Shown here piece by piece: positions 40,563 through 49,529 of a stretch of DNA of 64,000 nucleotides. The position numbers and the translations under genes were made by a program. The notes under the pieces are model-generated. The model worked only from the letters and a program-made list of their open reading frames with translations. It searched no databases and was not told the DNA's origin. Origin of the DNA: Aldehydirespirator sp965219165 (GTDB taxonomy: Bacteria > Actinomycetota > Acidimicrobiia > Acidimicrobiales > Aldehydirespiratoraceae); contig CBDCMW010000002.1 in the NCBI GenBank assembly GCA_965219165.1, forward strand, positions 1,054,001-1,118,000. Reading direction: 5' to 3'. The number at the start of each line of letters is the position of its first letter. The first letter of the stretch is position 1.

Positions 40563-41974
40563 GAGGCGAAGCGGTCCTTGGCGCCGAGCTGCAGCTGCAC
40601 GTGCTGCTCGTGCTCGAACGGGTATTCGCCGGTGAAGCAGGCGTTGCAGTAGCCGTCCCCGGCGTCCAGCGCCTCCATCATGCCGGCCAGCGACAGGAAC
40701 GCGAGCGACTCGGCGCCTATGTGGGATCGGATCTCCGCGACGGACCGGCCCGACGCGATCAGCTCCTGCTTGGTGCCCATGTCGACTCCCATGAAGCACG
40801 GGTCGGTGATCGGCGGGCACGCCACCCGCAGGTGGACCTCCGCCGCGCCCGCGTCGCGCAGCATCCGCACCAGCGGGCCCGAGGTGGTGCCCCGCACGAT
40901 CGAGTCGTCGACCAGCACCACCCGCCTGCCGGCCAGGTTGTCGCCCAACGAGTTGAACTTCATCAACACGCCGGCGTCGCGCAGTTCCTGCGTCGGCTGG
41001 ATGAACGTCCTTCCGACGTAGCGGTTCTTGATCAGGCCCTCCGTGTAGGGCAGGCCCGACTCCTGGGCGTAGCCGACGGCCTGGGGGGTGCCGGAGTCGG
41101 GCACCGGCACCACCAGATCGGCCGGCGCGGGGGCCTCTGCGGCGAGGCGGCGTCCGAGGCGCTGGCGGACCGCGTGGACCAGTGAGCCCTTGTGGTGGCT
41201 GTCGGGCCTCGAGAAGTAGATCTGCTCGAACGTGCAGAAGGACGGCTTGCGGGGCTGCGCTCCCTGCTCCAGCGCCAGCCCGTCCCCGTCGATCCGGACG
41301 ATCTGGCCGGGCGCGACCTCACCCACGAACTCGGCGCCGGTGGCCGACAGGGCGCAGCTCTCCGAGGCCAGCAGCCAGCCGTCGTCGATGCGGCCCATCA
41401 CCAGCGGCCGGAACCCCCACGGGTCCCGCACGCCGTAGAGGGCGTCGCTGGTGAGGATCGTGAGCGTGTAGGCGCCCTCGACCCGCTGCATCAGCGCCCG
41501 TATCCGGCTGGGCCAGTCGCCGGTGGCGGTGACCAGCAGCTGGAGGATCACCTCGGTGTCCGAGGAGGTCTGCAGGCCGATCCCGCTCTCCAGCAGGCCG
41601 CGGCGCAGTTGCGGAGAGTTGATCAGATTGCCGTTGTGCGCCACGGCCAGCGGGCCGTGGACGGTCTCTATCACCTGCGGCTGGATGTTGCGCAGCGCGG
41701 ACCCGCCGGTGGTGCTGTAGCGGTTGTGGCCGATGGCGGTGGGGCCCTTGAGGGTCGAGAGGTTCTCCTCGTTGAAGACGGACCCCACCAGGCCCGGCCC
41801 GCGGTGCAGATGCGCCACCCCCCGGTCGCAGCTGACTATGCCCGCGGCTTCCTGGCCGCGGTGCTGCAGTGTGTGCAGGCCGAAGAACGCGACCCGGGCG
41901 GCGTGGCGGCCGGGCGCGTACACGCCGACCACGCCGCACTCCTCCCTGATCGAGTCGCCGCCGGGCGCGGTCAT
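40547..41974 (-). CDS. purF: Amidophosphoribosyltransferase
   Basis: PurF makes phosphoribosylamine from PRPP and glutamine, the first committed step. The 475-residue enzyme has a 12-residue propeptide that would expose Cys13 (REECGVVGVYAPG), the amidotransferase domain (HTLQHRGQEAAGIVS, GHNRYSTTGGSALRNIQP, AVAHNGNLIN) and the PRTase domain with the PRPP loop VVLVDDSIVRGTTSG. Cysteines in VACPPITDPCFMGVDM and GYCNACFTGEYP fit the [4Fe-4S] cluster of the Bacillus-type enzyme. The stop lies in the first unit of the tandem repeat. It overlaps purK (ATGA) upstream. Confidence 0.96.
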   Translation of the reverse strand: MTAPGGDSIREECGVVGVYAPGRHAARVAFFGLHTLQHRGQEAAGIVSCDRGVAHLHRGPGLVGSVFNEENLSTLKGPTAIGHNRYSTTGGSALRNIQPQVIETVHGPLAVAHNGNLINSPQLRRGLLESGIGLQTSSDTEVILQLLVTATGDWPSRIRALMQRVEGAYTLTILTSDALYGVRDPWGFRPLVMGRIDDGWLLASESCALSATGAEFVGEVAPGQIVRIDGDGLALEQGAQPRKPSFCTFEQIYFSRPDSHHKGSLVHAVRQRLGRRLAAEAPAPADLVVPVPDSGTPQAVGYAQESGLPYTEGLIKNRYVGRTFIQPTQELRDAGVLMKFNSLGDNLAGRRVVLVDDSIVRGTTSGPLVRMLRDAGAAEVHLRVACPPITDPCFMGVDMGTKQELIASGRSVAEIRSHIGAESLAFLSLAGMMEALDAGDGYCNACFTGEYPFEHEQHVQLQLGAKDRFASVWGE

Positions 41975-43119
41975 CGCCGCAACCTGTCACGGGCCGCCGA
42001 GGCCCGCTCCAGCGCCCGCTCCGCGGTGGTGTCGACGCAGGTGATGTGGCCCATCTTGCGTCCCGGTCGGGCGTCGCGCTTGCCGTAGAGGTGCAAGCTG
42101 ATCCCAGGGTCGGACAACGCCTCGGCGAACGCCGGCTCGCCCTCGGACCAGAGATCGCCGAGGAGCTGGACCATGGCCGCGGGCCGGCAGGCCCCGTCGC
42201 CCAGCGGCAGTCCGCAAATGGCGCGGAGCTGCTGTTCGAACTGGCTGGACCCGGCCGCCTCCAGCGTGCAGTGGCCGCTGTTGTGGGGGCGCGGCGCCAA
42301 CTCGTTGACGACGAGTTCAGCGTCGACGACGAACATCTCGACGCACAGCAGGCCGATCACGTCGAGGTGCTGGGCCAGGCGGGCCGCGATGCGCCGCGCC
42401 TCGGCGGCGACGACCCGGGGCAGCCGCGCCGGCGTGACCGTCGTGTCGAGGATCCCGCCCACATGCACGTTCTCCATCACTCCGTGGTCGGCCAGATCGC
42501 CGTTGGCGCCGCGGGCCACGACCACCGACACCTCGCGGTCGAAGGGCACTTCCTGCTCGACGATCAGCCGGCGCGAGCCCAAGTCTTTGAACGTCTCCTC
42601 CAGTGCAGGTCCGGACGGGACTCCCGCGCCGCGGCCGGTGCGGGAGTCGGCGGCGGCGATGCGCACCTGGCCCTTGCCGTCGTAGCCGCCGCGGGCGGTC
42701 TTGACGATCACCGGACCGTCCAGCGCCGCCACCGCAGCGCCCAACTCGGACAGGCTTGCCGCTTCCCGATACGGCGTCACCGGCGCTCCCGCGCAGACCA
42801 GCACCCTCTTCTCCGCGCCGCGGTCGGCCGCGGCCGCGATGGCCCGACGGCATGGCCGGACCGGGACCCCGGCGCGGGCCGCGGCGTCGGCCACGCCCAG
42901 GTCCACATTCTCGAACTCCCAGGTGATCACATCAGCGCAGTCCACGAAGCGCTGCACCGCCGAGTCGTCATCGAAGGCCGCGGCTATCTCGACGTCGGCG
43001 ACCGCGCCGGCCGGGGTGCGCTCCTCGCCCCCGGTGAGAACCGCGGCCCGGTACCCGAGACGGTGGGCGGCATGCGCCAGCATCCGGCCCAACTGGCCGC
43101 CGCCCACGATCCCGACCAT
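41971..43119 (-). CDS. purK: 5-(carboxyamino)imidazole ribonucleotide synthase
   Basis: PurK carboxylates AIR with ATP and bicarbonate. ATP-grasp enzyme of 382 residues: VGIVGGGQLGRMLAHAAHRL, DVITWEFENVDLGVADAAA, VIVKTARGGYDGKGQVRIA, VEQEVPFDREVSVVVARG, ELVVNELAPRPHNSGHCTLE and KMGHITCVDTT. I start it at ATG 43119; GTG codons at 43137 and 43143 are possible alternatives. Stop and purF start overlap as ATGA. The downstream mutase partner PurE is the preceding gene. Confidence 0.95.
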   Translation of the reverse strand: MVGIVGGGQLGRMLAHAAHRLGYRAAVLTGGEERTPAGAVADVEIAAAFDDDSAVQRFVDCADVITWEFENVDLGVADAAARAGVPVRPCRRAIAAAADRGAEKRVLVCAGAPVTPYREAASLSELGAAVAALDGPVIVKTARGGYDGKGQVRIAAADSRTGRGAGVPSGPALEETFKDLGSRRLIVEQEVPFDREVSVVVARGANGDLADHGVMENVHVGGILDTTVTPARLPRVVAAEARRIAARLAQHLDVIGLLCVEMFVVDAELVVNELAPRPHNSGHCTLEAAGSSQFEQQLRAICGLPLGDGACRPAAMVQLLGDLWSEGEPAFAEALSDPGISLHLYGKRDARPGRKMGHITCVDTTAERALERASAARDRLRR

Positions 43120-43204
43120 CGCCGGCGGGCTCAGCACGCCCACGGGACCGCCGCCACGTTGGTCGTCGGGCGCACGGAGTGGTGGCCCGCCACAGTCATC
43201 GTCC

Positions 43205-43834
43205 CTAGGCGTCGAGCCGGGTGGCACGCACCCGCGCCGCTCGGGTCGCCCTGTAGGCGGTCAGCCGCGCCGCGAGGTCCGGGTCGCGGCGGGCCAGCAT
43301 CGCCACGACCAGGAGCCCGGCGTTGGCCGCGCCCGCCTCGCCGATTGCCATCGTGGCCACCGGCACTCCGGCGGGCATCTGGACGATCGACAGCAGGGAG
43401 TCCATTCCGTTGAGGGTCCGGCCGGCCACCGGCACGCCTATCACGGGCACGATCGTGCTCGCGGCGAGCATTCCGGGGAGATGGGCCGCGCCGCCGGCGC
43501 CCGCGACGATGGCTTGAAGCCCGCGGGCCTCGGCGCCTCGTGCATATTCGACGAGTAGGTCCGGGGTGCGGTGAGCGGACACGATCCTGCACTCGTGTGC
43601 CACTCCGAACTCGCTGAGCACCTCTGCGCAGCGGCGCATTGTGGCCCAGTCGGAGTCGCTGCCCATGACCACTCCGACCAGCACCGGCGCGGTATCGGGG
43701 TTGGGGCGGGCGCTCGTGTCCTCGCTCCGGGGGTCGAGGTCGCCGCCGCCTGGCGCGGCATCGATCTGGGGGCGGGTGCTCCCGTGCGCTTCGGCGCCTG
43801 GTTGGTGCGCGGCGGCCATCGTCGGGTGCATCAT
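43205..43834 (-). CDS. purE: N5-CAIR mutase
   Basis: PurE moves the carboxyl group of N5-CAIR to the ring. The catalytic core is complete: VGVVMGSDSDWATMRRCAEV, ECRIVSAHRTPDLLVEYA, AIVAGAGGAAHLPGMLAA, VIGVPVAGRTLNGMDSLLS and VQMPAGVPVATMAIGEAGA. The 209-residue product carries a roughly 45-residue N-terminal extension (rich in Ala, Pro, Gly, Asp) before the core. The ATG at 43834 overlaps the purC stop as ATGA. Confidence 0.95.
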   Translation of the reverse strand: MMHPTMAAAHQPGAEAHGSTRPQIDAAPGGGDLDPRSEDTSARPNPDTAPVLVGVVMGSDSDWATMRRCAEVLSEFGVAHECRIVSAHRTPDLLVEYARGAEARGLQAIVAGAGGAAHLPGMLAASTIVPVIGVPVAGRTLNGMDSLLSIVQMPAGVPVATMAIGEAGAANAGLLVVAMLARRDPDLAARLTAYRATRAARVRATRLDA

Positions 43835-44793
43835 CTCGCACCGTGGGGTGCGCCGCGCGGATCGGTCCATCGGTTCACGGCGGCCACGATCCGGGGCTCT
43901 GCCGGTTCTGCAGCCGGCTCCAGCGGGGCGCCGGTCAGCGCCTCGAATGCCTGACGGTAGACCGCGGCCGTCTCCGCGGCGAGGGCGGCGCTGAGCGGCT
44001 CGGGCCGATCCTGGCCCCGGTAGCCGCGGGCCGCGTAGGCCAGACGCACGACCTCCTTGTCGAGATTCTCCGGCTCCATGCCGGCGCGCCGCCGCGTGGC
44101 GAGCGTGGCGAGCCGCCACAACCGGGACGAGTCCGGTGTGTGCACCTCGTCGATCAGCGTGAGCCGGCCACCGGGGGCCGTCCCGAACTCGTACTTGGTG
44201 TCCACCAGGGCCAGGCCCGCGGCCGCGGCCGTCTCGCGGCCGCGCTCGAACAACGCCAGCGCCACGCTTCGGACCTCTTCCCAGCGATCGGCGTCCACCA
44301 AGCCCCGCGACACGACCTCGGCCTCCGTCAGGGGCTCGTCATGGCCGGCGCGGGCCTTGGTGGTCGGAGTGATCACCGGGCTCGGCAGCGGATCGTTCTT
44401 GGCCATCCCGTCAGGGAAGTCGATCCCGTAGATGCGCCGCTCGCCTGCGTCGTACCGGGTCCACAGCGACGTGGCGGTGGTTCCGGTCAGTCGGCTCCGC
44501 ACCACGACCTCTACGGGCAGGGGCTCGCACTTCCGCACGATCGACACGTTGGGATCCGGAACCGCCACGATGTGCGACGGCACGATGTCGCCGAGCCGCT
44601 CGAACCACCAGCCTGAGAGCTCATTGAGGATCTGGCCCCGCAGCGGAACCAGCCCTAGAACTTGGTCGAAGGCCGACAACCGGTCGGTGGCCACCAGCGC
44701 GAGCCGCTCGCCCAGGTCGACGATGTCGCGTACCTTGCCTCGCAGCAGCGGGCCGAGCTCCGCCGCCGCGGCGTCCGAGAGGCCCGCGAACAC
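43831..44793 (-). CDS. purC: SAICAR synthase
   Basis: PurC joins aspartate to CAIR with ATP. The 320-residue protein has LLRGKVRDIVDLGERLALVA, TDRLSAFDQVLGLVPLRGQI, VEVVVRSRLTGTTATSLWTR, TPTTKARAGHDEPLTEAEV, LVDTKYEFGTAPGGRLTLID and EVHTPDSSRLWR. This is the longer form that also occurs in fungi and some bacteria. The GTG start at 44793 lies about 160 nt downstream of the purQ stop, behind a tandem repeat. Confidence 0.95.
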   Translation of the reverse strand: MFAGLSDAAAAELGPLLRGKVRDIVDLGERLALVATDRLSAFDQVLGLVPLRGQILNELSGWWFERLGDIVPSHIVAVPDPNVSIVRKCEPLPVEVVVRSRLTGTTATSLWTRYDAGERRIYGIDFPDGMAKNDPLPSPVITPTTKARAGHDEPLTEAEVVSRGLVDADRWEEVRSVALALFERGRETAAAAGLALVDTKYEFGTAPGGRLTLIDEVHTPDSSRLWRLATLATRRRAGMEPENLDKEVVRLAYAARGYRGQDRPEPLSAALAAETAAVYRQAFEALTGAPLEPAAEPAEPRIVAAVNRWTDPRGAPHGAR

Positions 44794-44805
44794 GCCCAGC
44801 AGGAG

Positions 44806-44962
44806 CCGTGGCGGTCATCGGGCGGCGGGGGTCATCGGGCGGCGTCATGGCGGTCATCGGGCGGCGGGGGTCATCGGGCGGCGGGGGTCATCGGGCCGTG
44901 GCGGTCATCGGGCGGCGGGGGTCATCGGGCGGCGGGGGCGGGCGTGGCGGTCATCGGGCGGC
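44806..44962 (-). repeat. Tandem repeat between purQ and purC
   Basis: About nine imperfect copies of a unit with GCCGCCCGATGACC on the minus strand, 15-20 bp apart, fill the spacer. The first copy is the purQ end itself (last codons plus TGA). As at the purF-purD junction, every unit holds an ATGA. The arrangement adds 150 nt to what is elsewhere a tightly overlapping operon. Confidence 0.88.
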
Positions 44963-45733
44963 TACCACCAGCGCCTCGAAGAGTGCCGATCCTCTGGCGC
45001 CTGGGGGTCCGGAGGGCCTCTGCCAGTCGGCGATGTGGTCCTCGGGATGCGGCATCAGCCCCACGACGGCGCCGGTCGGGTCGCAAAGCCCGGCGATGTC
45101 ATCGTGGGATCCGTTGGGGTTGGCGGGGTATGCCCCCGCCGCGGGTTCATCGCCCGGGTTGCCCGCCGATCCCGAGGCCAGGTAGCGGAAGGCGATTCGC
45201 CCCGCGGTCTCCAGACCGGTCGCCACCTCGGGGTCGCTCACCGCGAAGCGGCCCTCGCCGTGAGCCACCGGGCAGCGGATGAGCGATCCTCGCACCGGTT
45301 CCAGCCATCCCGAACGGCAGTCCGGCTCGACTCTGAGGGTCACCCAGCGGCACTCGAAGCGGCCGCTGGCATTCGCGCCCAGCGTGAACGAGCGGGGCTG
45401 GGTCGCGTTGAGCAGGCCCGACTTGACAAGGGCCTGGAAGCCGTTGCAGATGCCGAGGATCGGCCGTCCCGACCTCACCGCGGTGCTCAGCTCGTCTCCC
45501 AGCCAGGCTCGCAGCTCCAGGGCGAGGCGCCCGCCCGCGCCGAGCGCGTCGCCGTAGGAGAAGCCGCCGGGCAGCACCACCGCGCCGAACGCGGCGATGC
45601 CTGTGCGGCGTGCCACCAGCTCGTCGACGGACACGATCCGGGGGTCGCCGCCCGCGGCCTGCACCGCGAGGGCAGCCTCCTGGTCGCGGTTGGTGCCCGG
45701 AGCGCGAAGGATGAGGATCGGTGGCTTCCTCAT
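44951..45733 (-). CDS. purQ: FGAM synthase glutaminase subunit
   Basis: PurQ provides ammonia from glutamine to PurL. The 260-residue protein begins PPILILRAPGTNRDQEAALAV, has GAVVLPGGFSYGDALGAGG, the nucleophile elbow GRPILGICNGFQALVKSGLL, and the His/Glu pair in VGLMPHPEDHIADW. Stand-alone PurQ of this length is typical of Gram-positive and cyanobacterial systems. The ATG overlaps the purL stop as ATGA; the 3' end forms the first unit of the following repeat. Confidence 0.95.
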   Translation of the reverse strand: MRKPPILILRAPGTNRDQEAALAVQAAGGDPRIVSVDELVARRTGIAAFGAVVLPGGFSYGDALGAGGRLALELRAWLGDELSTAVRSGRPILGICNGFQALVKSGLLNATQPRSFTLGANASGRFECRWVTLRVEPDCRSGWLEPVRGSLIRCPVAHGEGRFAVSDPEVATGLETAGRIAFRYLASGSAGNPGDEPAAGAYPANPNGSHDDIAGLCDPTGAVVGLMPHPEDHIADWQRPSGPPGARGSALFEALVVAAR

Positions 45734-48681
45734 GGCCCCGGCGTCAAGCAGCCGAAGGCGCGCCGTGCCGCGGCGATGCTCACGGTCGATTCGGTGCCGC
45801 CGTCCCCGTTGGCCGCGTCGCGGCCGGCGGGGGTTGCTCGGATCTCGATGCTGTCGGTGCCTGTCACCGCGCCGATACGCCGTCCCAGCCGGCCCAGCGC
45901 CGCCCTCACCGCGACACGCTCCTCCGCGGGCGCCTCCAGCAGCAGCCGGCCCGGCGCCTCGTTGGTCAGCGCCGCCACCAGCCCGGCGTCGTCGTCGGCG
46001 CGGCCGGCATCGTCGGGGGCCGAGTCTCGGGGGATGGTCGCCCTCAGCCCGAGCTGGCCGCCGATGGCCATCTCGGCCAGAGCCACCGCGACCCCGCCGT
46101 CGCTCACGTCGTGGGCTGCGGTCACCCGGCCCGACGCCATCAGGGAGTGGACGGCGCGGTAGCGACCGAGCGGATCGCGCAGCGGTGCGGGCACGCGGGT
46201 GTCGCCGATGCCGAGCATCTCGGCGGCCAGCGACCCGCCCAGTCGGTCCGAGCCCCGACCGACGAGCCACAGGTCGTGGCCCGCGCTGGTGAGCGCGCTG
46301 GTGACGGCCCGGCGCAAATGGGCAACCACTCCGACCGCCGAGATCAGCAGCGTCCCGGGAACGGCGCTGCCCTCGAACTCGTTGTAGAGGCTGTCCTTGC
46401 CGGACACGAACGGCGCCCGATAGCGGCGGGCGCCCTCCACGCAGCCCTGCACCGCCCGCACCAGCGACCCGAGCCGGTCCGGCAGGGTGGGGTTGCCCCA
46501 GCAGAAGTTGTCGAGCAGTGCCACCCGGTCGGGATCGGCGCCCACCGCCACCAGATTGCGGAACGCCTCGTCGATGGCGTGCAGCGCCATGGCCCACGGA
46601 TCGAGAGCGGTGATGCGAGGATTGATTCCCACCGCGAGAGCCACCGCCATGTCGTGGCGCCAGGTGTCCAGCGGCTTGAGCACCGCCGCGTCCGCCGGAC
46701 CGTCGGCTCCGGGACCCACGAAGGGCCGCACCACCGTGCCGCCGCGCACTTCGTGGTCGTAGGTCCGTACGATCGACTCGCGGGAGGCGACGTTCGGATG
46801 GGCCAGCAGGCCCAGGATCAGCTCCGCCGGATCGGTCTCGCCCAACGCCGGCGGCGCGCCGGGAGACGCCGCAGGATCGCGGTGCCTCGCGGTCAGGCTC
46901 CTTCGGGGCAGACCGTCGTGCAGCAGCGACATGGGCAGATCGATCGCGTCGCAGTCGCCGTGGCGCACGACCAGCCGCCCGCTGGCGGTGAACGACCCGA
47001 TGTCGCTCAGCTCCACGCCCCAGCTCTCGCACAGCTCGCTCAGCCTTGCCAGGTTGCCGGCGGGAACGGCCAGCACCATGCGCTCCTGGGCCTCGGACAC
47101 CCAGATCTCCCACGGCTGCAGGCCCGGGTACTTCAGAGGCGCCGCCGCCAAGTCGACCTCGGCGCCTAGCTTGGCGCCCATCTCGCCGACCGCTGAGGAC
47201 AGCCCGCCCGCGCCGCAGTCGGTGATGGCGTTGTACAGGCCGAGGTCGCGGGCTCGCTCGACCACCTCGATACAGCCCTTCTCGGTGATCGGGTCGCCGA
47301 TCTGCACGGCCGATCCGGCCCAGTCCGCGGCGGAGGCGTCCAACCCGGCGGACGAGAACGTGGCGCCGTGAATGCCGTCGCGTCCGGTGCGGCCCCCGAT
47401 CACGACGATCCGGTCCCCGGCGCGCGGCTCAACGGGGTGAGAGCCCGACGGCATCAGTCCCACCGCGCCGCAGAACACCAGCGGATTGGCGATGTAGCCC
47501 CGATCGTAGAGCACGGCCCCGTTGACGGTGGGCAGGCCGAGCTTGTTGCCGTAGTCGCCGATGCCGGCCACCACGCCGTCGCGGACGCGGCGCGGGTGCA
47601 GCACACCCGCGGGCAGCTCGTCGTCGCCGAGGTCCGCTGGTCCGAAGCACAGCACGTCGGTGCACGCGATGGGCCGAGCAGACACGCCGAGGATGTCGCG
47701 CACCACGCCGCCCACGCCGGTGTTGGCCCCGCCGAAGGGCTCCAGCGCCGAGGGGTGGTTGTGGGTCTCGACCTTGACGGCCAAGTCGAGCCGGTCGTCG
47801 AAGGCGAAGATCCCGGCGTTGTCTACGAACACCGACCGCAGCCACGGCGCGTCAAGTTCGTCGGTGGCGCGGCGCAGGGCGTCGAGCAGGCCGTCATGGT
47901 CGGAGACCTCGACCTTCCCGTCGGCGCGGGTGTGGGTCAGGCGGATCCGGGCCTTGAAGGTCTTGTGCGCGCAGTGCTCGGACCAGGTCTGTGCCAGAGT
48001 CTCCAGCTCGGCGTCGGTGGGGTCGCGCCCCCGCGAGGCGAAATGGGCGCGGATCACCCGCATCTCCGGGACGTCCAGCGACAGCCGCCGCCGCCTGCTC
48101 AGATCGGCCAGCTCCTCGTCGCCCAGGCCGATCAGCGGCACGCGCGGGGCTGCGGGGGCCGCGGCGAGCACGGGCGAGAACACCGGCGAGAGGATGCCGC
48201 GGCTGCTCTGCTCGATGGTCGCGTTGGCCAGCAGCCGCCGGGTCAGCACCTCGATGTCGGCGTCGTCGATGTCGCCGCTCAGCTCGTAGCGGCGCGCCGT
48301 CGCCGCTCTGAGAGGCGAGAGGCCCAGCGTCGCGGCCGCCCGTTCGAGCTCGCGCGCCTCGGGGTCGGTCACCCCCGCGATCGGCGCCACCTCCACCACC
48401 GGGCCCGAGTCGGCTGGCGCGCCGACGACGGCCTCGTCGGTGACGGGGTCCACCAGCAGCTCGCGGCACAGCCGGGCCGCATCGGCGGTGCTGAGGCTCC
48501 CCTCGAGGTGGTACACCACCCACCGGCGGCATCCGCGCAAGCCGGCAACGCCGAGCTCCGCGGCGGCGGCGACGATGCGCTGCTCATCGGGATGCCCCGC
48601 CGTTCTGACCTGGATCCGGGTCACGGCACCAGCTGCGGGTTCCGTCCCGATGACCGTGTCCGCCTCAACAACTGTCGTCAC
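45730..48681 (-). CDS. purL: FGAM synthase large subunit with N-terminal PurS-like part
   Basis: PurL converts FGAR to FGAM. At 983 residues it is longer than the small PurL (about 750). The first 170 residues contain two PurS-like repeats (RIQVRTAGHPDEQRIVAAAA and the DIDDADIEVLTRRLL region), so the third subunit PurS is probably built in. The catalytic part has AQTWSEHCAHKTFKARIRL, VKVETHNHPSALEPFGGANT, GGVVRDILGVSARPIACTDV, DCGAGGLSSAVGEMGAK and VSDGGVAVALAEMAIGG. No separate purS is seen in the window. It appears to be the first gene of the nine-gene minus-strand pur operon. Confidence 0.94.
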   Translation of the reverse strand: MTTVVEADTVIGTEPAAGAVTRIQVRTAGHPDEQRIVAAAAELGVAGLRGCRRWVVYHLEGSLSTADAARLCRELLVDPVTDEAVVGAPADSGPVVEVAPIAGVTDPEARELERAAATLGLSPLRAATARRYELSGDIDDADIEVLTRRLLANATIEQSSRGILSPVFSPVLAAAPAAPRVPLIGLGDEELADLSRRRRLSLDVPEMRVIRAHFASRGRDPTDAELETLAQTWSEHCAHKTFKARIRLTHTRADGKVEVSDHDGLLDALRRATDELDAPWLRSVFVDNAGIFAFDDRLDLAVKVETHNHPSALEPFGGANTGVGGVVRDILGVSARPIACTDVLCFGPADLGDDELPAGVLHPRRVRDGVVAGIGDYGNKLGLPTVNGAVLYDRGYIANPLVFCGAVGLMPSGSHPVEPRAGDRIVVIGGRTGRDGIHGATFSSAGLDASAADWAGSAVQIGDPITEKGCIEVVERARDLGLYNAITDCGAGGLSSAVGEMGAKLGAEVDLAAAPLKYPGLQPWEIWVSEAQERMVLAVPAGNLARLSELCESWGVELSDIGSFTASGRLVVRHGDCDAIDLPMSLLHDGLPRRSLTARHRDPAASPGAPPALGETDPAELILGLLAHPNVASRESIVRTYDHEVRGGTVVRPFVGPGADGPADAAVLKPLDTWRHDMAVALAVGINPRITALDPWAMALHAIDEAFRNLVAVGADPDRVALLDNFCWGNPTLPDRLGSLVRAVQGCVEGARRYRAPFVSGKDSLYNEFEGSAVPGTLLISAVGVVAHLRRAVTSALTSAGHDLWLVGRGSDRLGGSLAAEMLGIGDTRVPAPLRDPLGRYRAVHSLMASGRVTAAHDVSDGGVAVALAEMAIGGQLGLRATIPRDSAPDDAGRADDDAGLVAALTNEAPGRLLLEAPAEERVAVRAALGRLGRRIGAVTGTDSIEIRATPAGRDAANGDGGTESTVSIAAARRAFGCLTPGP

Positions 48682-48809
48682 CGCCGCGGCAGCCTAGGCG
48701 CACCGAAGCGCCGAGTGATCGACGCTCCCCGAATGCTTCGACGAGTCGATGCGCTCGCCCGAACTGAGGGCGTCAAGACCTCTCCCCGGCCCAGGCCGCG
48801 GCCGGGACG

Positions 48810-49463
48810 CTAGAAGATGCGGCCCTCTATTCGGCTGGTCGCCAGCCAGAGTTCGATGTCTTGGATCGCCTGCGCCATGGCCTGGCCTATGAGATCAAGC
48901 TTGCGGACCTGCTCGATGCGGTCGCGCACACCCTCCAGCTGTCGCTTCGGCATGAGCTGGCGCAGTATGCCGCAGGCGTCGGCGAGGCATATGAGCACGA
49001 TGTCGCGGGGGTCGGGGATCTCGTCGCTGAGGAGCACGCCCATGATGCGCAGCTTCACCTCGCGCTCTGCGGAGCCGTCGATCATCGGGTAGCGCCGGGA
49101 CCGGAACACCCACAGGAACCGTTCCTCGTGCTGCTCGAGGACGCCGCGTTCGATGAGGCGGGCCAGCGCCTCCTCGCGGATGTCGTCGGCCTGCCGGGCC
49201 GACTGCTCCACCCAGTAGCGGGCGTCGCGCTGCTCTCCGGCCGCGATCTTGGCCAGCGTCGGGTCCAGCAGGCTGTCGCCGACCGGGGTGGAGTCGATCA
49301 GGACCAGGTTCTCGGGGTCGGTGTCGATCCGGTTCTCCAGGGCCAGGTCCATCAGCACCGCTCCGGCCAGAGCGTGCTGCAGCGACGTGGCCGGAACCGG
49401 CACGAACTTCCCGTCGTCGTCTCGCAGCAACAGCAGGACGATCTCCTCGGCGAATCTCAACAT
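48810..49463 (-). CDS. GPP34 (Golgi phosphoprotein 3) domain protein
   Basis: A 217-residue protein of the GPP34 family: AEEIVLLLLRDDDGKFVPVP at the N-terminus, ALAGAVLMDLALENRIDTD, DSLLDPTLAKIA and an arginine-rich RRYPMIDGSAEREVK loop. In eukaryotes the fold binds phosphatidylinositol 4-phosphate; bacterial members are common in actinobacteria and have no established function. Single gene between the pur operon and nrdB. Confidence 0.8.
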   Translation of the reverse strand: MLRFAEEIVLLLLRDDDGKFVPVPATSLQHALAGAVLMDLALENRIDTDPENLVLIDSTPVGDSLLDPTLAKIAAGEQRDARYWVEQSARQADDIREEALARLIERGVLEQHEERFLWVFRSRRYPMIDGSAEREVKLRIMGVLLSDEIPDPRDIVLICLADACGILRQLMPKRQLEGVRDRIEQVRKLDLIGQAMAQAIQDIELWLATSRIEGRIF

Positions 49464-49529
49464 GGTGCTCTGTGTATCACATCAACTGCGATTGCGGACA
49501 GAACGATCTGCGGCAATACGAGCCGGGTC

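Noticed and set aside
44432..47169. Plus-strand open frames of 480-580 codons over purC-purQ-purL
   Set aside because: They are shadows of the purine genes; no domain, no ribosome site, composition typical of antisense frames in GC-rich DNA.
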